DNA from: Tsuneonella amylolytica
GTDB taxonomy: Bacteria; Pseudomonadota; Alphaproteobacteria; Sphingomonadales; Sphingomonadaceae
Length of the DNA stretch: 64,000 bases
Assembly: GCF_003626915.1 (NCBI RefSeq)
Contig: NZ_CP032570.1
Span: 930,001-994,000 of the forward strand
Direction: 5' to 3'
Shown: in pieces, positions 47,147 through 54,541 of the stretch
Numbering within the stretch: the first letter of the stretch is position 1
Layout of the letters: the number at the start of each line of letters is the position of its first letter
The notes under the pieces: model-generated
The model's input: the letters and a program-made list of their open reading frames with translations, nothing else
The model's database searches: none
What the model was told of the DNA's origin: nothing
Translations under genes and position numbers: made by a program

Positions 47147-48330
47147 TTCGTTTTCTCCGAAAGACGAGGGGGCGCGGACTTGAAGCGGCTCCCGATGCCG
47201 CGAGCGCGCCCGGCACCCGGCATGGCCGGGGCGGCCTGACCGGAACCTGAAGCAAGGGTGTTGTTGATGACGCGCACGTCGCGCGCGCCCCCGCCGGCAT
47301 CGTTGGCGGCCGGGGCGGTGGCGAATGCGGCCACGGGGATGCGGCGGTCGGTCGGCCCGGCCCCCGATCCCGCGCCCGCGCCGGCGGCAGCCGCTCCGGT
47401 CGCGCCCACGGCACCGGCGGACGGGGCCACGCTCGAGATGACGGTGGCCGCGCGATCGGCCTTGTCCATGCGGTCGGGCACCATGCCGAACACCCGCCAG
47501 CCCGACACCATTGTGCCGGCGACCTTCAGCACCATGATCATCAGCGCGGCGTGCACCGCGCCGATGACGAAGAACGCCATCGCCGCCTGCGGATCGACCT
47601 GACCCGGTGTCGCCACGAGCGAGGCGAGGACCGGCACCGCCAGTTCGAGCATGATCGATCCGCCCAGGACCGCGAACAGCGGCACCAGCGCGAGCATAAC
47701 CAGTCCCTTGAGCCAGCCAGTGAACATGCCGCGCGTACTTTCGAACAGGGCCATGACGACGAAGACCGGGCCGACCGCGACGAGCACGGCCAGCGCGATC
47801 CGCGCGGTCACCAGCACCCCCACGGTGCCGAGCAGCAACAGCATCGCGCCCAGCCACAACATGCCTTCGGGACTGAATGCGCCGACGTCCTTGCCTTCCG
47901 TCTGCGGAGCGGCCTGCTGAAGTGCCTGGAAGACCACGTCGATCTTCTGCGCGAAGACCTGCGTTGCGCTGCCCTGGCTGCCGGTGATGAGGGTGGCGAT
48001 CTCGTCGGGGCCGCCGATGGCGAGGTTCCAGACGAGCGTGGAGTAGGCGACCCAGCTGGTCACCAGCGTAAGGACGACGCCGATGGTCATCATGCGCGGG
48101 GTGAGTGAGCGGACCGAAAGGTTCGCCCGGCCGAGCAGGAGGTTGATCCCGAACCACGCGACGAACAGCGTCAGCAGGATCGTCAGCACCGTGACGAGCG
48201 CCCCGCCCGGCGCGAACAGCCGGCCGAACGCGCCCGCAATGGATTCGTTGGCGACGCAGTCGACCGCCCGCAAAGCGGCGGCGATGCCGCTGCCGACGCC
48301 CTGCGCGGCGTTGTCGCAGGCCGCGCTCAT
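47143..48330 (-). CDS. virB6: VirB6/TrbL-type inner-membrane channel protein
   Basis: 395 residues with about six to seven hydrophobic segments (ALVTVLTILLTLFVAWFGINLLLG, IGVVLTLVTSWVAY, AMLLLLGTVGVLVTARIALAVLVAVGPVFV, LVMLALVPLFAVLGGSIML, FVIGAVHAALMIMVLKVAG) and the conserved VAVGPVFVVMALFESTRGMF motif. A ~100-residue Ala/Gly-rich cytosolic tail ends in basic residues. It is coupled to virB4 by a 4-bp overlap. No virB8 gene follows, where most systems would have one. Confidence 0.9.
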   Translation of the reverse strand: MSAACDNAAQGVGSGIAAALRAVDCVANESIAGAFGRLFAPGGALVTVLTILLTLFVAWFGINLLLGRANLSVRSLTPRMMTIGVVLTLVTSWVAYSTLVWNLAIGGPDEIATLITGSQGSATQVFAQKIDVVFQALQQAAPQTEGKDVGAFSPEGMLWLGAMLLLLGTVGVLVTARIALAVLVAVGPVFVVMALFESTRGMFTGWLKGLVMLALVPLFAVLGGSIMLELAVPVLASLVATPGQVDPQAAMAFFVIGAVHAALMIMVLKVAGTMVSGWRVFGMVPDRMDKADRAATVISSVAPSAGAVGATGAAAAGAGAGSGAGPTDRRIPVAAFATAPAANDAGGGARDVRVINNTLASGSGQAAPAMPGAGRARGIGSRFKSAPPRLSEKTK

Positions 48331-50759
48331 TCGGCGGCCAGCTTGAAGTCGGGATCGGCGCCATCGTCGGCGACCGTGGCGCCGCCGGGCCAGGCATGGC
48401 CGGTGAGAGCGGGGAACCAGTCGGCGGGATTGTCGCCCACCGCCTCGCGCAGCAGATCGAGCCGGCGCACGGTGCTCTCGCGGCCCGACAGCACGGCGAG
48501 CACTTCGGGCGCGCCCGACAGGTCGAGCCGCACGACGACGCTCGCATCGGGCTGGCGGATGAGGAACGCGCGGCTGTGCGCGGGAAGCGAACGGATCAGC
48601 GCCAGTTCGTGATCGGTGAGGCCGAACCCGTCGCAATAGTCCTCGGCCCGTGCACGCGCGTTGGGCATGAAGACCATCGTCGCGGTCTGCTCGACCAGCG
48701 CGGTCGCGATGCGGCTTTCCAGCGCATCGCGCGCCGACTGCGTGGCGAAGCCGACCATTGCGTTGCGTTTGCGCAGCGTCTTCAACCAGTCGCGGATACG
48801 CGCGGCGAAGATCTCGTCGTCCAAAGCCTTCCAGCCCTCGTCGATCAGGATCATCGTCGGCTTGCCGTCCAGACGTTCCTCGATCCGGTGGAAAAGGTAC
48901 ATCATCGTCGGCGTGCGCAGCCGCGGGTTTTCGAGCAGCGCGGTCATGTCGAACCCGAGCACGCGCGCACCCAGGTCCAACTGGTCGCGCTCGTTGTCGA
49001 ACAGCCAGCTGTTCTCCGCGCCCGCGATCCATGCATTGAGCCGGTCGGCAAGATCGCCCGGTTGCGGCCGCCGCGTGCCGCTGAGCAGTTCGCGGAAATG
49101 GCGCAGGCGGCGCAAGCTGGCATCGTTGGCGTAGGCCGCATCGACCGCCCCGGCGATCGTCGCCAGTTCCTCCGGCCCTTCGGCCTTGAGCAGCACGGCG
49201 AGCCAGTCGCGCAGGAAGGCGCGGTTGCCGGGGGTGTCGGGCAGCGCCAGCGGGTTGAAGCCGGTGGGTTCGCCGCTGGCGATCCGGTCGTACCGGCCGC
49301 CGATCCCGCGGATGAAGAGTTCGGCGCCGCGATCCTTGTCGAAAAGGATGGTGCGGGGGCTGAATTTCTGCGCTTGCGCGGCGAGGAAATTCATCACCAC
49401 CGTCTTGCCTGAACCCGACGGACCGATGACGGTGAAGTTGCCGAGATCGCCGGTGTGGAAATTGAAGAAGAACGGCGTCGCACTGGTCGTCTGCAACAGC
49501 GTCACCGCGTCGCCCCAGTGGTTCCCTTCCGCCTGCCCCAGTGCCATGCCGTGGAGCGATCCGAAGCTCGCCATGTTGGCACTCGAGATCATCGCGCGGC
49601 GGGCGATATAGCCCTCGTTGCCGGGAAACTGGCCCCAGAACGCGGGCTCCAGATTGGTATCCTCCCGCACGACGATCGCGCCGGTATCGGCGAGCGCGGC
49701 GGCGCACTGGGCGGTCGCCTCGTCGAGGTCGGGCAGGGTCGCCTCGCGCACGAGGACCGTCAGGTGGTGATCGCCGAAGCCGACCGCGCCGTTGCCCAGC
49801 GCATCGCGCGCGGCGAGCATGTCGCCCCGCTCGGCCATCGCTTCCTCGTCGGCGCTCTTCAGGCGGCGGATCGCAAGGTCCATCCGCTCGCGCGCGGTGG
49901 TCCGTTCGGACGGCGCGTAGCTTTCCGATACGATCATCTCGAACGGCTGGCGCAGGAGCGCGTCGAGCAGGCCGGGGCTGGTCGCTTCGGGATAGTCCTT
50001 GAGGCTGAGGATCGCCGCGAAATCCGGCTCGCCCGACCCGCGCAGTTCCATCGCGTCGAGCCCGAAGCTCGCCCGGCGATAGGGCAGCATCTGGCCGATG
50101 TCGGTTTCTTCGGCCGGGCGGCGCACGGGCCGCATCTCGCCGTTGTAGAGCGCCGAAAGAAGCTCGAGGATCTCGTTGTTGGTCGCCCCGCTCGGCCCCG
50201 TGTAATCGCCGAGCAACGCCGCGCCGTAGGCTTGCAAGCTCGCCACCAGGCCGGTCGCCGCCGCCTTCAACGTGCGCACGTCCTTGGGATCGGCTTCGGC
50301 GACCTTCTGGCCCTTCTTCGACCACATCTTACCGGCCTTTTCGGCGAGGCCCGCCCGCCCGCGCGCGGGGCGGCGGATGAGGGTGACGAACTGGTCGTTG
50401 ACGAACAGCGATCCACTGCCGAGCCGTTCCTGCCACTTGGCATCGATATGCGCGGTCAGGGGATCGGGAAAAGCGGCGTCGAGCTCGATCGCCACCCGCC
50501 GGCGAATGACGTGGTGGTACATCACGAACCGGGCGTCGAGCGTGGAGCGCAGCATCACCTCGCGCGTGGCGGCGTGATGGTTGAGCGCGTCGGAATCCTC
50601 CGTCTCGAACAGGAGGCCGGGCACCTGCAGCGCGGTCATCACGCTGCCGTCGCGCAGCAGCACGGTGTTGCCGTCGACGAGGCGCGCGTAGGGAAGCCGG
50701 TCGCCCGCACGGGCTTCCTTCGCGCTCCAACTCGCGGCCCCGATCCACTTCTTGCTCAT
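48327..50759 (-). CDS. virB4: VirB4-type secretion ATPase
   Basis: 810 residues, the usual VirB4 length. The N-terminal CagE/TrbE region (about 60-400) includes YHHVIRRRVAIELDAAFPDPL. The C-terminal ATPase domain has Walker A IGPSGSGKTVVMNFL, Walker B MILIDEGWKAL, an RKRNAMVGFATQSARDAL motif and FMPNARARAEDYC. It energises pilus biogenesis and substrate transfer at the inner membrane. Confidence 0.94.
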   Translation of the reverse strand: MSKKWIGAASWSAKEARAGDRLPYARLVDGNTVLLRDGSVMTALQVPGLLFETEDSDALNHHAATREVMLRSTLDARFVMYHHVIRRRVAIELDAAFPDPLTAHIDAKWQERLGSGSLFVNDQFVTLIRRPARGRAGLAEKAGKMWSKKGQKVAEADPKDVRTLKAAATGLVASLQAYGAALLGDYTGPSGATNNEILELLSALYNGEMRPVRRPAEETDIGQMLPYRRASFGLDAMELRGSGEPDFAAILSLKDYPEATSPGLLDALLRQPFEMIVSESYAPSERTTARERMDLAIRRLKSADEEAMAERGDMLAARDALGNGAVGFGDHHLTVLVREATLPDLDEATAQCAAALADTGAIVVREDTNLEPAFWGQFPGNEGYIARRAMISSANMASFGSLHGMALGQAEGNHWGDAVTLLQTTSATPFFFNFHTGDLGNFTVIGPSGSGKTVVMNFLAAQAQKFSPRTILFDKDRGAELFIRGIGGRYDRIASGEPTGFNPLALPDTPGNRAFLRDWLAVLLKAEGPEELATIAGAVDAAYANDASLRRLRHFRELLSGTRRPQPGDLADRLNAWIAGAENSWLFDNERDQLDLGARVLGFDMTALLENPRLRTPTMMYLFHRIEERLDGKPTMILIDEGWKALDDEIFAARIRDWLKTLRKRNAMVGFATQSARDALESRIATALVEQTATMVFMPNARARAEDYCDGFGLTDHELALIRSLPAHSRAFLIRQPDASVVVRLDLSGAPEVLAVLSGRESTVRRLDLLREAVGDNPADWFPALTGHAWPGGATVADDGADPDFKLAAE

Positions 50760-50775
50760 GATGTCTCGATCCCCA

Positions 50776-51057
50776 TCATGCCGCGTAGCTGTTGCAACCC
50801 CAGCGCTTCCAGTTCTTCACCCGCGGGCACTTGCTGACCCGGGTCAGCCACAGGTCGAAGAAGCGCGGTTCCCTGAGGCAGGCGAAATAGCCGACCATGT
50901 GGAAGGCCAGCGCGGCGGGCAATGCCCACCAGCTGCCGGTGATCAGGAACAGCTCGGTTGTCAGCGCGAAGTTGATAATGAAATAGTTATACGTCACGCC
51001 GGCGAACATCTGCGGCCGCGTGAGCGCGCGATGGACGGGGTGGCGCACCAGCTCCAC
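50776..51057 (-). CDS. virB3: VirB3-type protein
   Basis: 93 residues; a GTG start 3 bp after the virB2 stop. Family opening LVRHPVHRALTRPQMFAGVTYNYFI, two hydrophobic stretches, and the CLREPRFFDLWLTR motif. It is separate from VirB4, not fused as in some systems. Confidence 0.9.
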   Translation of the reverse strand: MELVRHPVHRALTRPQMFAGVTYNYFIINFALTTELFLITGSWWALPAALAFHMVGYFACLREPRFFDLWLTRVSKCPRVKNWKRWGCNSYAA

Positions 51058-51060
51058 GGG

Positions 51061-51363
51061 TCAGGCGCCTGCCGCCGCGCCCTGGATGCCCGCGACGATG
51101 CTGGCGGCGCCGAACAGGATGAACACGCCGATGATCACGGTCGCCCCGAAGCGCCAGTTCAGCCGGCCCGTCAGCATCATGAAGCCGACTGCAGCCACCG
51201 CCATCACCGCGACCGCAGTCGCGACGTTGCCCAGTAGCGTCCCCTGCAGCCAGCCGAGCGCGGCCACGATCGGCCCGGATCCCTGCGGATCGGTCGCCTG
51301 GGCGAAGGCAGGGCTCGAAGCGGCGAGAAGCGCCAGCGGAAGGAGGCGAGTGGTCGGACGCAT
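51061..51363 (-). CDS. virB2: VirB2-type major pilin
   Basis: 100 residues: signal peptide to SSPAFAQ, then two hydrophobic helices (ATAVAVMAVAAVGFMMLTGR and ATVIIGVFILFGAASIVAGI) around a short basic loop, the TrbC/VirB2 pattern. Lies between the transglycosylase and virB3. Confidence 0.9.
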   Translation of the reverse strand: MRPTTRLLPLALLAASSPAFAQATDPQGSGPIVAALGWLQGTLLGNVATAVAVMAVAAVGFMMLTGRLNWRFGATVIIGVFILFGAASIVAGIQGAAAGA

Positions 51364-51366
51364 GGA

Positions 51367-52011
51367 CTAGTTTTTCTCCCGTGAGTGATCGGAAAGCCGC
51401 CCCATGATGGACGATACGTAAGTCTGGGTCTCGCGAATGCGCGGGATGCCGTTTGCGGCGATCACCCGGCCCGGCCCGGCGTTGTAGGCGGCCAACGCCT
51501 TCTCGATGTTGCCGTCGAACCGGTCGAGCTGTTCTCGCAGGTACCGCGCCCCGCCTTCGAGGTTGGCGAAAGGGTCATCCGGATCGACCCCGAGATAGCG
51601 CGCAGTTCCCGGCATCAGCTGGGCGAGGCCGCGCGCGCCGACCGGCGAACGCGCACCGGCGTTCCAGCGGCTTTCCTGCCAGACCAGCGCCTCGATCAGC
51701 GCGGGCGAGAGGTCGAACCGACTGGCGAGTTCGAAGACCTTGGCTGCGTAGACCGCGGGCACCACACCTGCCTGCCGCGCGGCATCGGCAATGGCCTGCG
51801 GCGGGACCGAAAAGTCGGCTGCAAGTTCGACGATGGCCGGCTCTTCGGGAGCCAACATGTCGTTTTCCTGTGCTGCGGGAACCTGGACGGCCAGTACGCC
51901 GTTCACCCACCGCGCACCGTCTGGCCCAACCTCCATGACATCGGCGTGCGCGGGCACGGCACCGCACAGCAGCGCCACCCATACAATACCGCTCGCACGC
52001 GCGAGAATCAT
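51367..52011 (-). CDS. VirB1-like lytic transglycosylase
   Basis: 214 residues. Signal peptide (ARASGIVWVALLCGAVPAHA), then an SLT domain with catalytic Glu in ALVWQESRWNAGARSPVGARG, followed by LAQLMPGTARYLGVDP and YLREQLDRFDGNIEKALAAYNAGPGRV. It would open peptidoglycan for assembly of the VirB apparatus. The ATG at 52011 follows GGAGGG. It is the first gene of the virB operon, behind a Pho-box-like repeat. Confidence 0.9.
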   Translation of the reverse strand: MILARASGIVWVALLCGAVPAHADVMEVGPDGARWVNGVLAVQVPAAQENDMLAPEEPAIVELAADFSVPPQAIADAARQAGVVPAVYAAKVFELASRFDLSPALIEALVWQESRWNAGARSPVGARGLAQLMPGTARYLGVDPDDPFANLEGGARYLREQLDRFDGNIEKALAAYNAGPGRVIAANGIPRIRETQTYVSSIMGRLSDHSREKN

Positions 52012-52049
52012 TACGCGAACCCTCCGTCCGGTGCCCCTGCCTACACTAA

Positions 52050-52067
52050 GTGACACGGCGGTGACAG
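52050..52067 (-). promoter_or_regulatory. Pho-box-like tandem repeat before the virB operon
   Basis: The minus strand reads CTGTCACCGCCGTGTCAC: two identical TGTCAC half-sites 11 bp apart, matching the PhoB consensus CTGTCATNNNNCTGTCAC at nearly every fixed base. It ends 38 bp before the transglycosylase ATG. An OmpR/PhoB-family activator site is inferred. Confidence 0.6.
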
Positions 52068-52107
52068 ATTCCTGAACGACCGGACCGGACAGTTCACCCT
52101 TAATACG

Positions 52108-52139
52108 AAACGGCCCGCCGGGACAATCCGACGGGCCGC
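52108..52139 (-). terminator. Probable terminator of the TPR gene
   Basis: GCGGCCCGTCGG and CCGGCGGGCC form a GC-rich hairpin (loop ATTGTC) followed on the minus strand by TTTCG. It is downstream of the TPR gene at 52195, before the virB promoter. The T tract is short. Confidence 0.6.
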
Positions 52140-52194
52140 AAGGCTGTTCGAGTGCTCTTCTCGAATAATATCGTGGGGTTGTCCGCTCCCAGGA

Positions 52195-52554
52195 TCAGCG
52201 CATGGCGGTGCGCACTTCGCTTGCCAGGCCGCCCCGATCGAGTGCAGCCAGTGCCCGTAGCGCAAGGCGGCGCGATTCCACCCACTCGCCCGATGCGACC
52301 TCGAGATCGTAGCGCTCGCTCGAAGCGGCCGCGCGCTCGAACATGGTCCGCGCCCTGTCGCGGTCACCTTCCATCGCATAGGCGACGCCGAGGTTGATGA
52401 GCTTCGCCGGGTCATCGGTCGCCAACGGATCGGCGGCGATCGCCTCGACGGCGCGCTCGCCGTCGCCGGCGATGAGTGCATCATAGCCGATATCGGCCGC
52501 GGCCGGTGCCGCCTGACCCATCGCGATGACCGCCAGAATGCCGGTAATGCCCAT
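52195..52554 (-). CDS. Small secreted TPR-repeat protein
   Basis: 119 residues: a signal peptide (GILAVIAMGQAAPAAA) followed by about two TPR-like repeats (ALIAGDGERAVEAIAADP, LINLGVAYAMEGDRDRARTMFERA). Periplasmic TPR proteins usually scaffold envelope complexes. Its start at 52554 follows a GGAGTCC site. It lies between the virB operon (same strand, downstream) and the divergent lipoprotein gene. A terminator-like hairpin separates it from virB. Confidence 0.75.
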   Translation of the reverse strand: MGITGILAVIAMGQAAPAAADIGYDALIAGDGERAVEAIAADPLATDDPAKLINLGVAYAMEGDRDRARTMFERAAASSERYDLEVASGEWVESRRLALRALAALDRGGLASEVRTAMR

Positions 52555-52609
52555 GATCCGGACTCCTCTCGTTATGTTCCTTGAGCGTTGCCTACTCCCA
52601 CCCTGAAGC

Positions 52610-52740
52610 TTCGCGCAACAATTCCGTAACAATGTCATTTTTGCGTAACAAACGCCCTCGTTGACGACGCATTTGTCGCACGACCGTCATAGTTAAGTCG
52701 CTTTCTTTTCACCGAAATCTTGCAACCGAACTGTCACGCA
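52610..52740. promoter_or_regulatory. Regulatory region with 11-bp-periodic half-sites between TPR and lipoprotein genes
   Basis: This 263-bp divergent gap (52555-52818) has no gene. TGTCGC at 52674 and CGTCAT at 52685, and TGCAAC at 52721 and TGTCAC at 52732, are spaced 11 bp, as are TGTCAT at 52633 and CGTAAC at 52644. On the other strand TTGTTACG and TTGTTGCG also repeat 11 bp apart (from 52632 down to 52614). This is the arrangement of PhoB/OmpR-family sites, with variable match to the Pho half-site TGTCAT. Upstream of the lipoprotein gene the AT-rich GTTAAGTCGCTTTCTTTTC stretch may be promoter. Confidence 0.45.
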
Positions 52741-52818
52741 GCGGGCCTAGCGGGCGAGTCGGGGCGGGCGAAAAGCGCGCGTCGATTCCAAGCTTTCTCG
52801 GTTTTTGAGGGGACCGTC

Positions 52819-54450
52819 GTGAACACCATCAAGCGTACCATCGTGCTCGGCTGCGGGCTGTCGATCTTGACCGGCTGCGGTGCAGACGATGTCGCATCGC
52901 CCGGCACCACCGGCGACGTGAACGTCGTCATCACCACTCCGGCCCCGCCCCCGCCCCCGCCGCCGCCGACGAGCACAGTCGTGACGCCGGCCGGCGCGTG
53001 CCCCACGCTGACGAACGATGCCAGCGTGGTCCTGACCGATCGCGGAACGATCAGCGGCCCGACCGGCGGCTACCGGATCTGCGAGTTGCCGAGCCTCGTA
53101 TCGCGCAGTGTCACCCTGCCCAGGATCACGGGCGTGCTTTACGCAATGAACGGCCGCGTCGACGTCGGCTGCGACGGAGGTTTCTCCGCGCCGACCTCCG
53201 GTGCCCCCTTCGCATCGACCACGGTCGGTTGCGGAACGCTGACCGCCGATACCAACGTGACGCTGACGATCGAACCCGGCGTCGTTCTCTATGCGCGCAC
53301 CGGCCAGTCGTGGCTCGCGGTCAACCGCGGCAACAAGATCAATGCCGTCGGCACCGCCAATGCGCCGATCGTCTTCACCAGCCAGGACAATGTCGCCGGG
53401 CTGAACACCGACAGTTCGATCGGCCAATGGGGCGGTGTGGTGCTGCTCGGCCGAGGCCGGGTGAGCGACTGCTCGGTCGGTACGGTGGCCGCCGGCACGT
53501 GCGAGCGCGATACGGAAGGTGCGATCAACCTCGCCCGCTTCGGCGGCGCGGACGATGCCTACAACGCCGGCTCCATGCGCTACGTCCAGATCCGGTATTC
53601 GGGCTTCGTTCTGAGCGCGAACGCCGAACTGCAGGCGATCACGACCGGAGCGGTGGGCTCGGGCACCACGCTCGAGTACATCCAGTCGCACAACAGCTCC
53701 GACGACGGCGGCGAATTCTTCGGCGGCGTGGTCAAGATGAAGTACTACGTCGCGACCGGCGCCGACGACGACAGCCTCGACGTCGATACCGGTGCGCGGA
53801 TGAGCCTGCAGTATGCGCTGCTCCTCCAGCGCCCCGGACAGGGCGATGCGCTGATGGAGATCGACTCCAACGGTCGCGAGACCGATACCCCGCGCACCAA
53901 CCTGAAGGTAGCGAATTTCCTTGCTCTGCAGCCGCAGACCAGCAGCAACAGCGAGAGCAACGACAAGGCATCCACGCTCTTCCGCGGAAACGCCGACGTC
54001 ACGCTCTACAACGGGGCGATCATCACCCCCAACAACGAGTGCATCCGCCTGACGGGCGCTGCCGACGCCTCGGTCCGCACCACGCTGGCCGCGCGGTCGG
54101 TGGTCCTGCAATGCAACAGCGCCAAGTATATCGGCGACGGCAGCTACGATGCGGCCAGCGTCGCGGCGGCGTTCGGTTCGGGCGCGAACAACAACAACGA
54201 CGCCTTCACGAACACGCTGACGATGACCTTCGTCAACGGCGCGAACGAGAACGCGGTGGTCCCGACCGATCCGACCGGCCTTGCCACCGGGACCGCGATC
54301 CCTGCCGGGTTCTTCACCGCCAGCCCGAGCCCGTACCGGATCGGCGCCGCGTGGGCCGAGAACAGCTCTTGGTACAAGGGCTGGACCTGCAACAGCAGCT
54401 ACGCACCGCTCGGCGGCGGAAGCGCCTGTACCTCGCTGCCGACCAACTAG
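52819..54450 (+). CDS. Large surface-type lipoprotein, family of unknown function, paired with a TonB receptor
   Basis: 543 residues. GTG start with AGGGG upstream, lipobox ILTGC near residue 20, then a polyproline linker (residues ~43-50). The rest is a beta-rich domain with repeated motifs SIGQWGGVVLLGRG, MRYVQIRYSGF, TLEYIQSHNSSDDGGEFFGG and YYVATGADDDSLD. The QWGG(I/V)V-LGR and DDGxEFFGG motifs occur in a broad lipoprotein/secreted family of Proteobacteria and Bacteroidota whose function I cannot name. Several cysteines may pair. The TonB receptor gene follows 91 bp later on the same strand. A ligand-capture lipoprotein that hands substrate to the receptor is a working idea. Confidence 0.82.
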   Translation: MNTIKRTIVLGCGLSILTGCGADDVASPGTTGDVNVVITTPAPPPPPPPPTSTVVTPAGACPTLTNDASVVLTDRGTISGPTGGYRICELPSLVSRSVTLPRITGVLYAMNGRVDVGCDGGFSAPTSGAPFASTTVGCGTLTADTNVTLTIEPGVVLYARTGQSWLAVNRGNKINAVGTANAPIVFTSQDNVAGLNTDSSIGQWGGVVLLGRGRVSDCSVGTVAAGTCERDTEGAINLARFGGADDAYNAGSMRYVQIRYSGFVLSANAELQAITTGAVGSGTTLEYIQSHNSSDDGGEFFGGVVKMKYYVATGADDDSLDVDTGARMSLQYALLLQRPGQGDALMEIDSNGRETDTPRTNLKVANFLALQPQTSSNSESNDKASTLFRGNADVTLYNGAIITPNNECIRLTGAADASVRTTLAARSVVLQCNSAKYIGDGSYDAASVAAAFGSGANNNNDAFTNTLTMTFVNGANENAVVPTDPTGLATGTAIPAGFFTASPSPYRIGAAWAENSSWYKGWTCNSSYAPLGGGSACTSLPTN

Positions 54451-54541
54451 GCGGCGGCTGCCCGAAACGACGGGGGCGGCTGCCTTTGGAGCGGTCGCCC
54501 CCGAATTCCATCCGATTACCTGGAACCGAGGGGGTTCTCCC

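Noticed and set aside
47143-50325. 1060-codon frame joining the end of virB4's region to virB6
   Set aside because: Only the final 395 codons (from 48330) read as VirB6. The upstream part overlaps virB4 out of frame and has no motifs.
44207-52011. Integrative conjugative element
   Set aside because: No relaxase, coupling protein, integrase, replication gene or flanking direct repeat; composition matches the surroundings.
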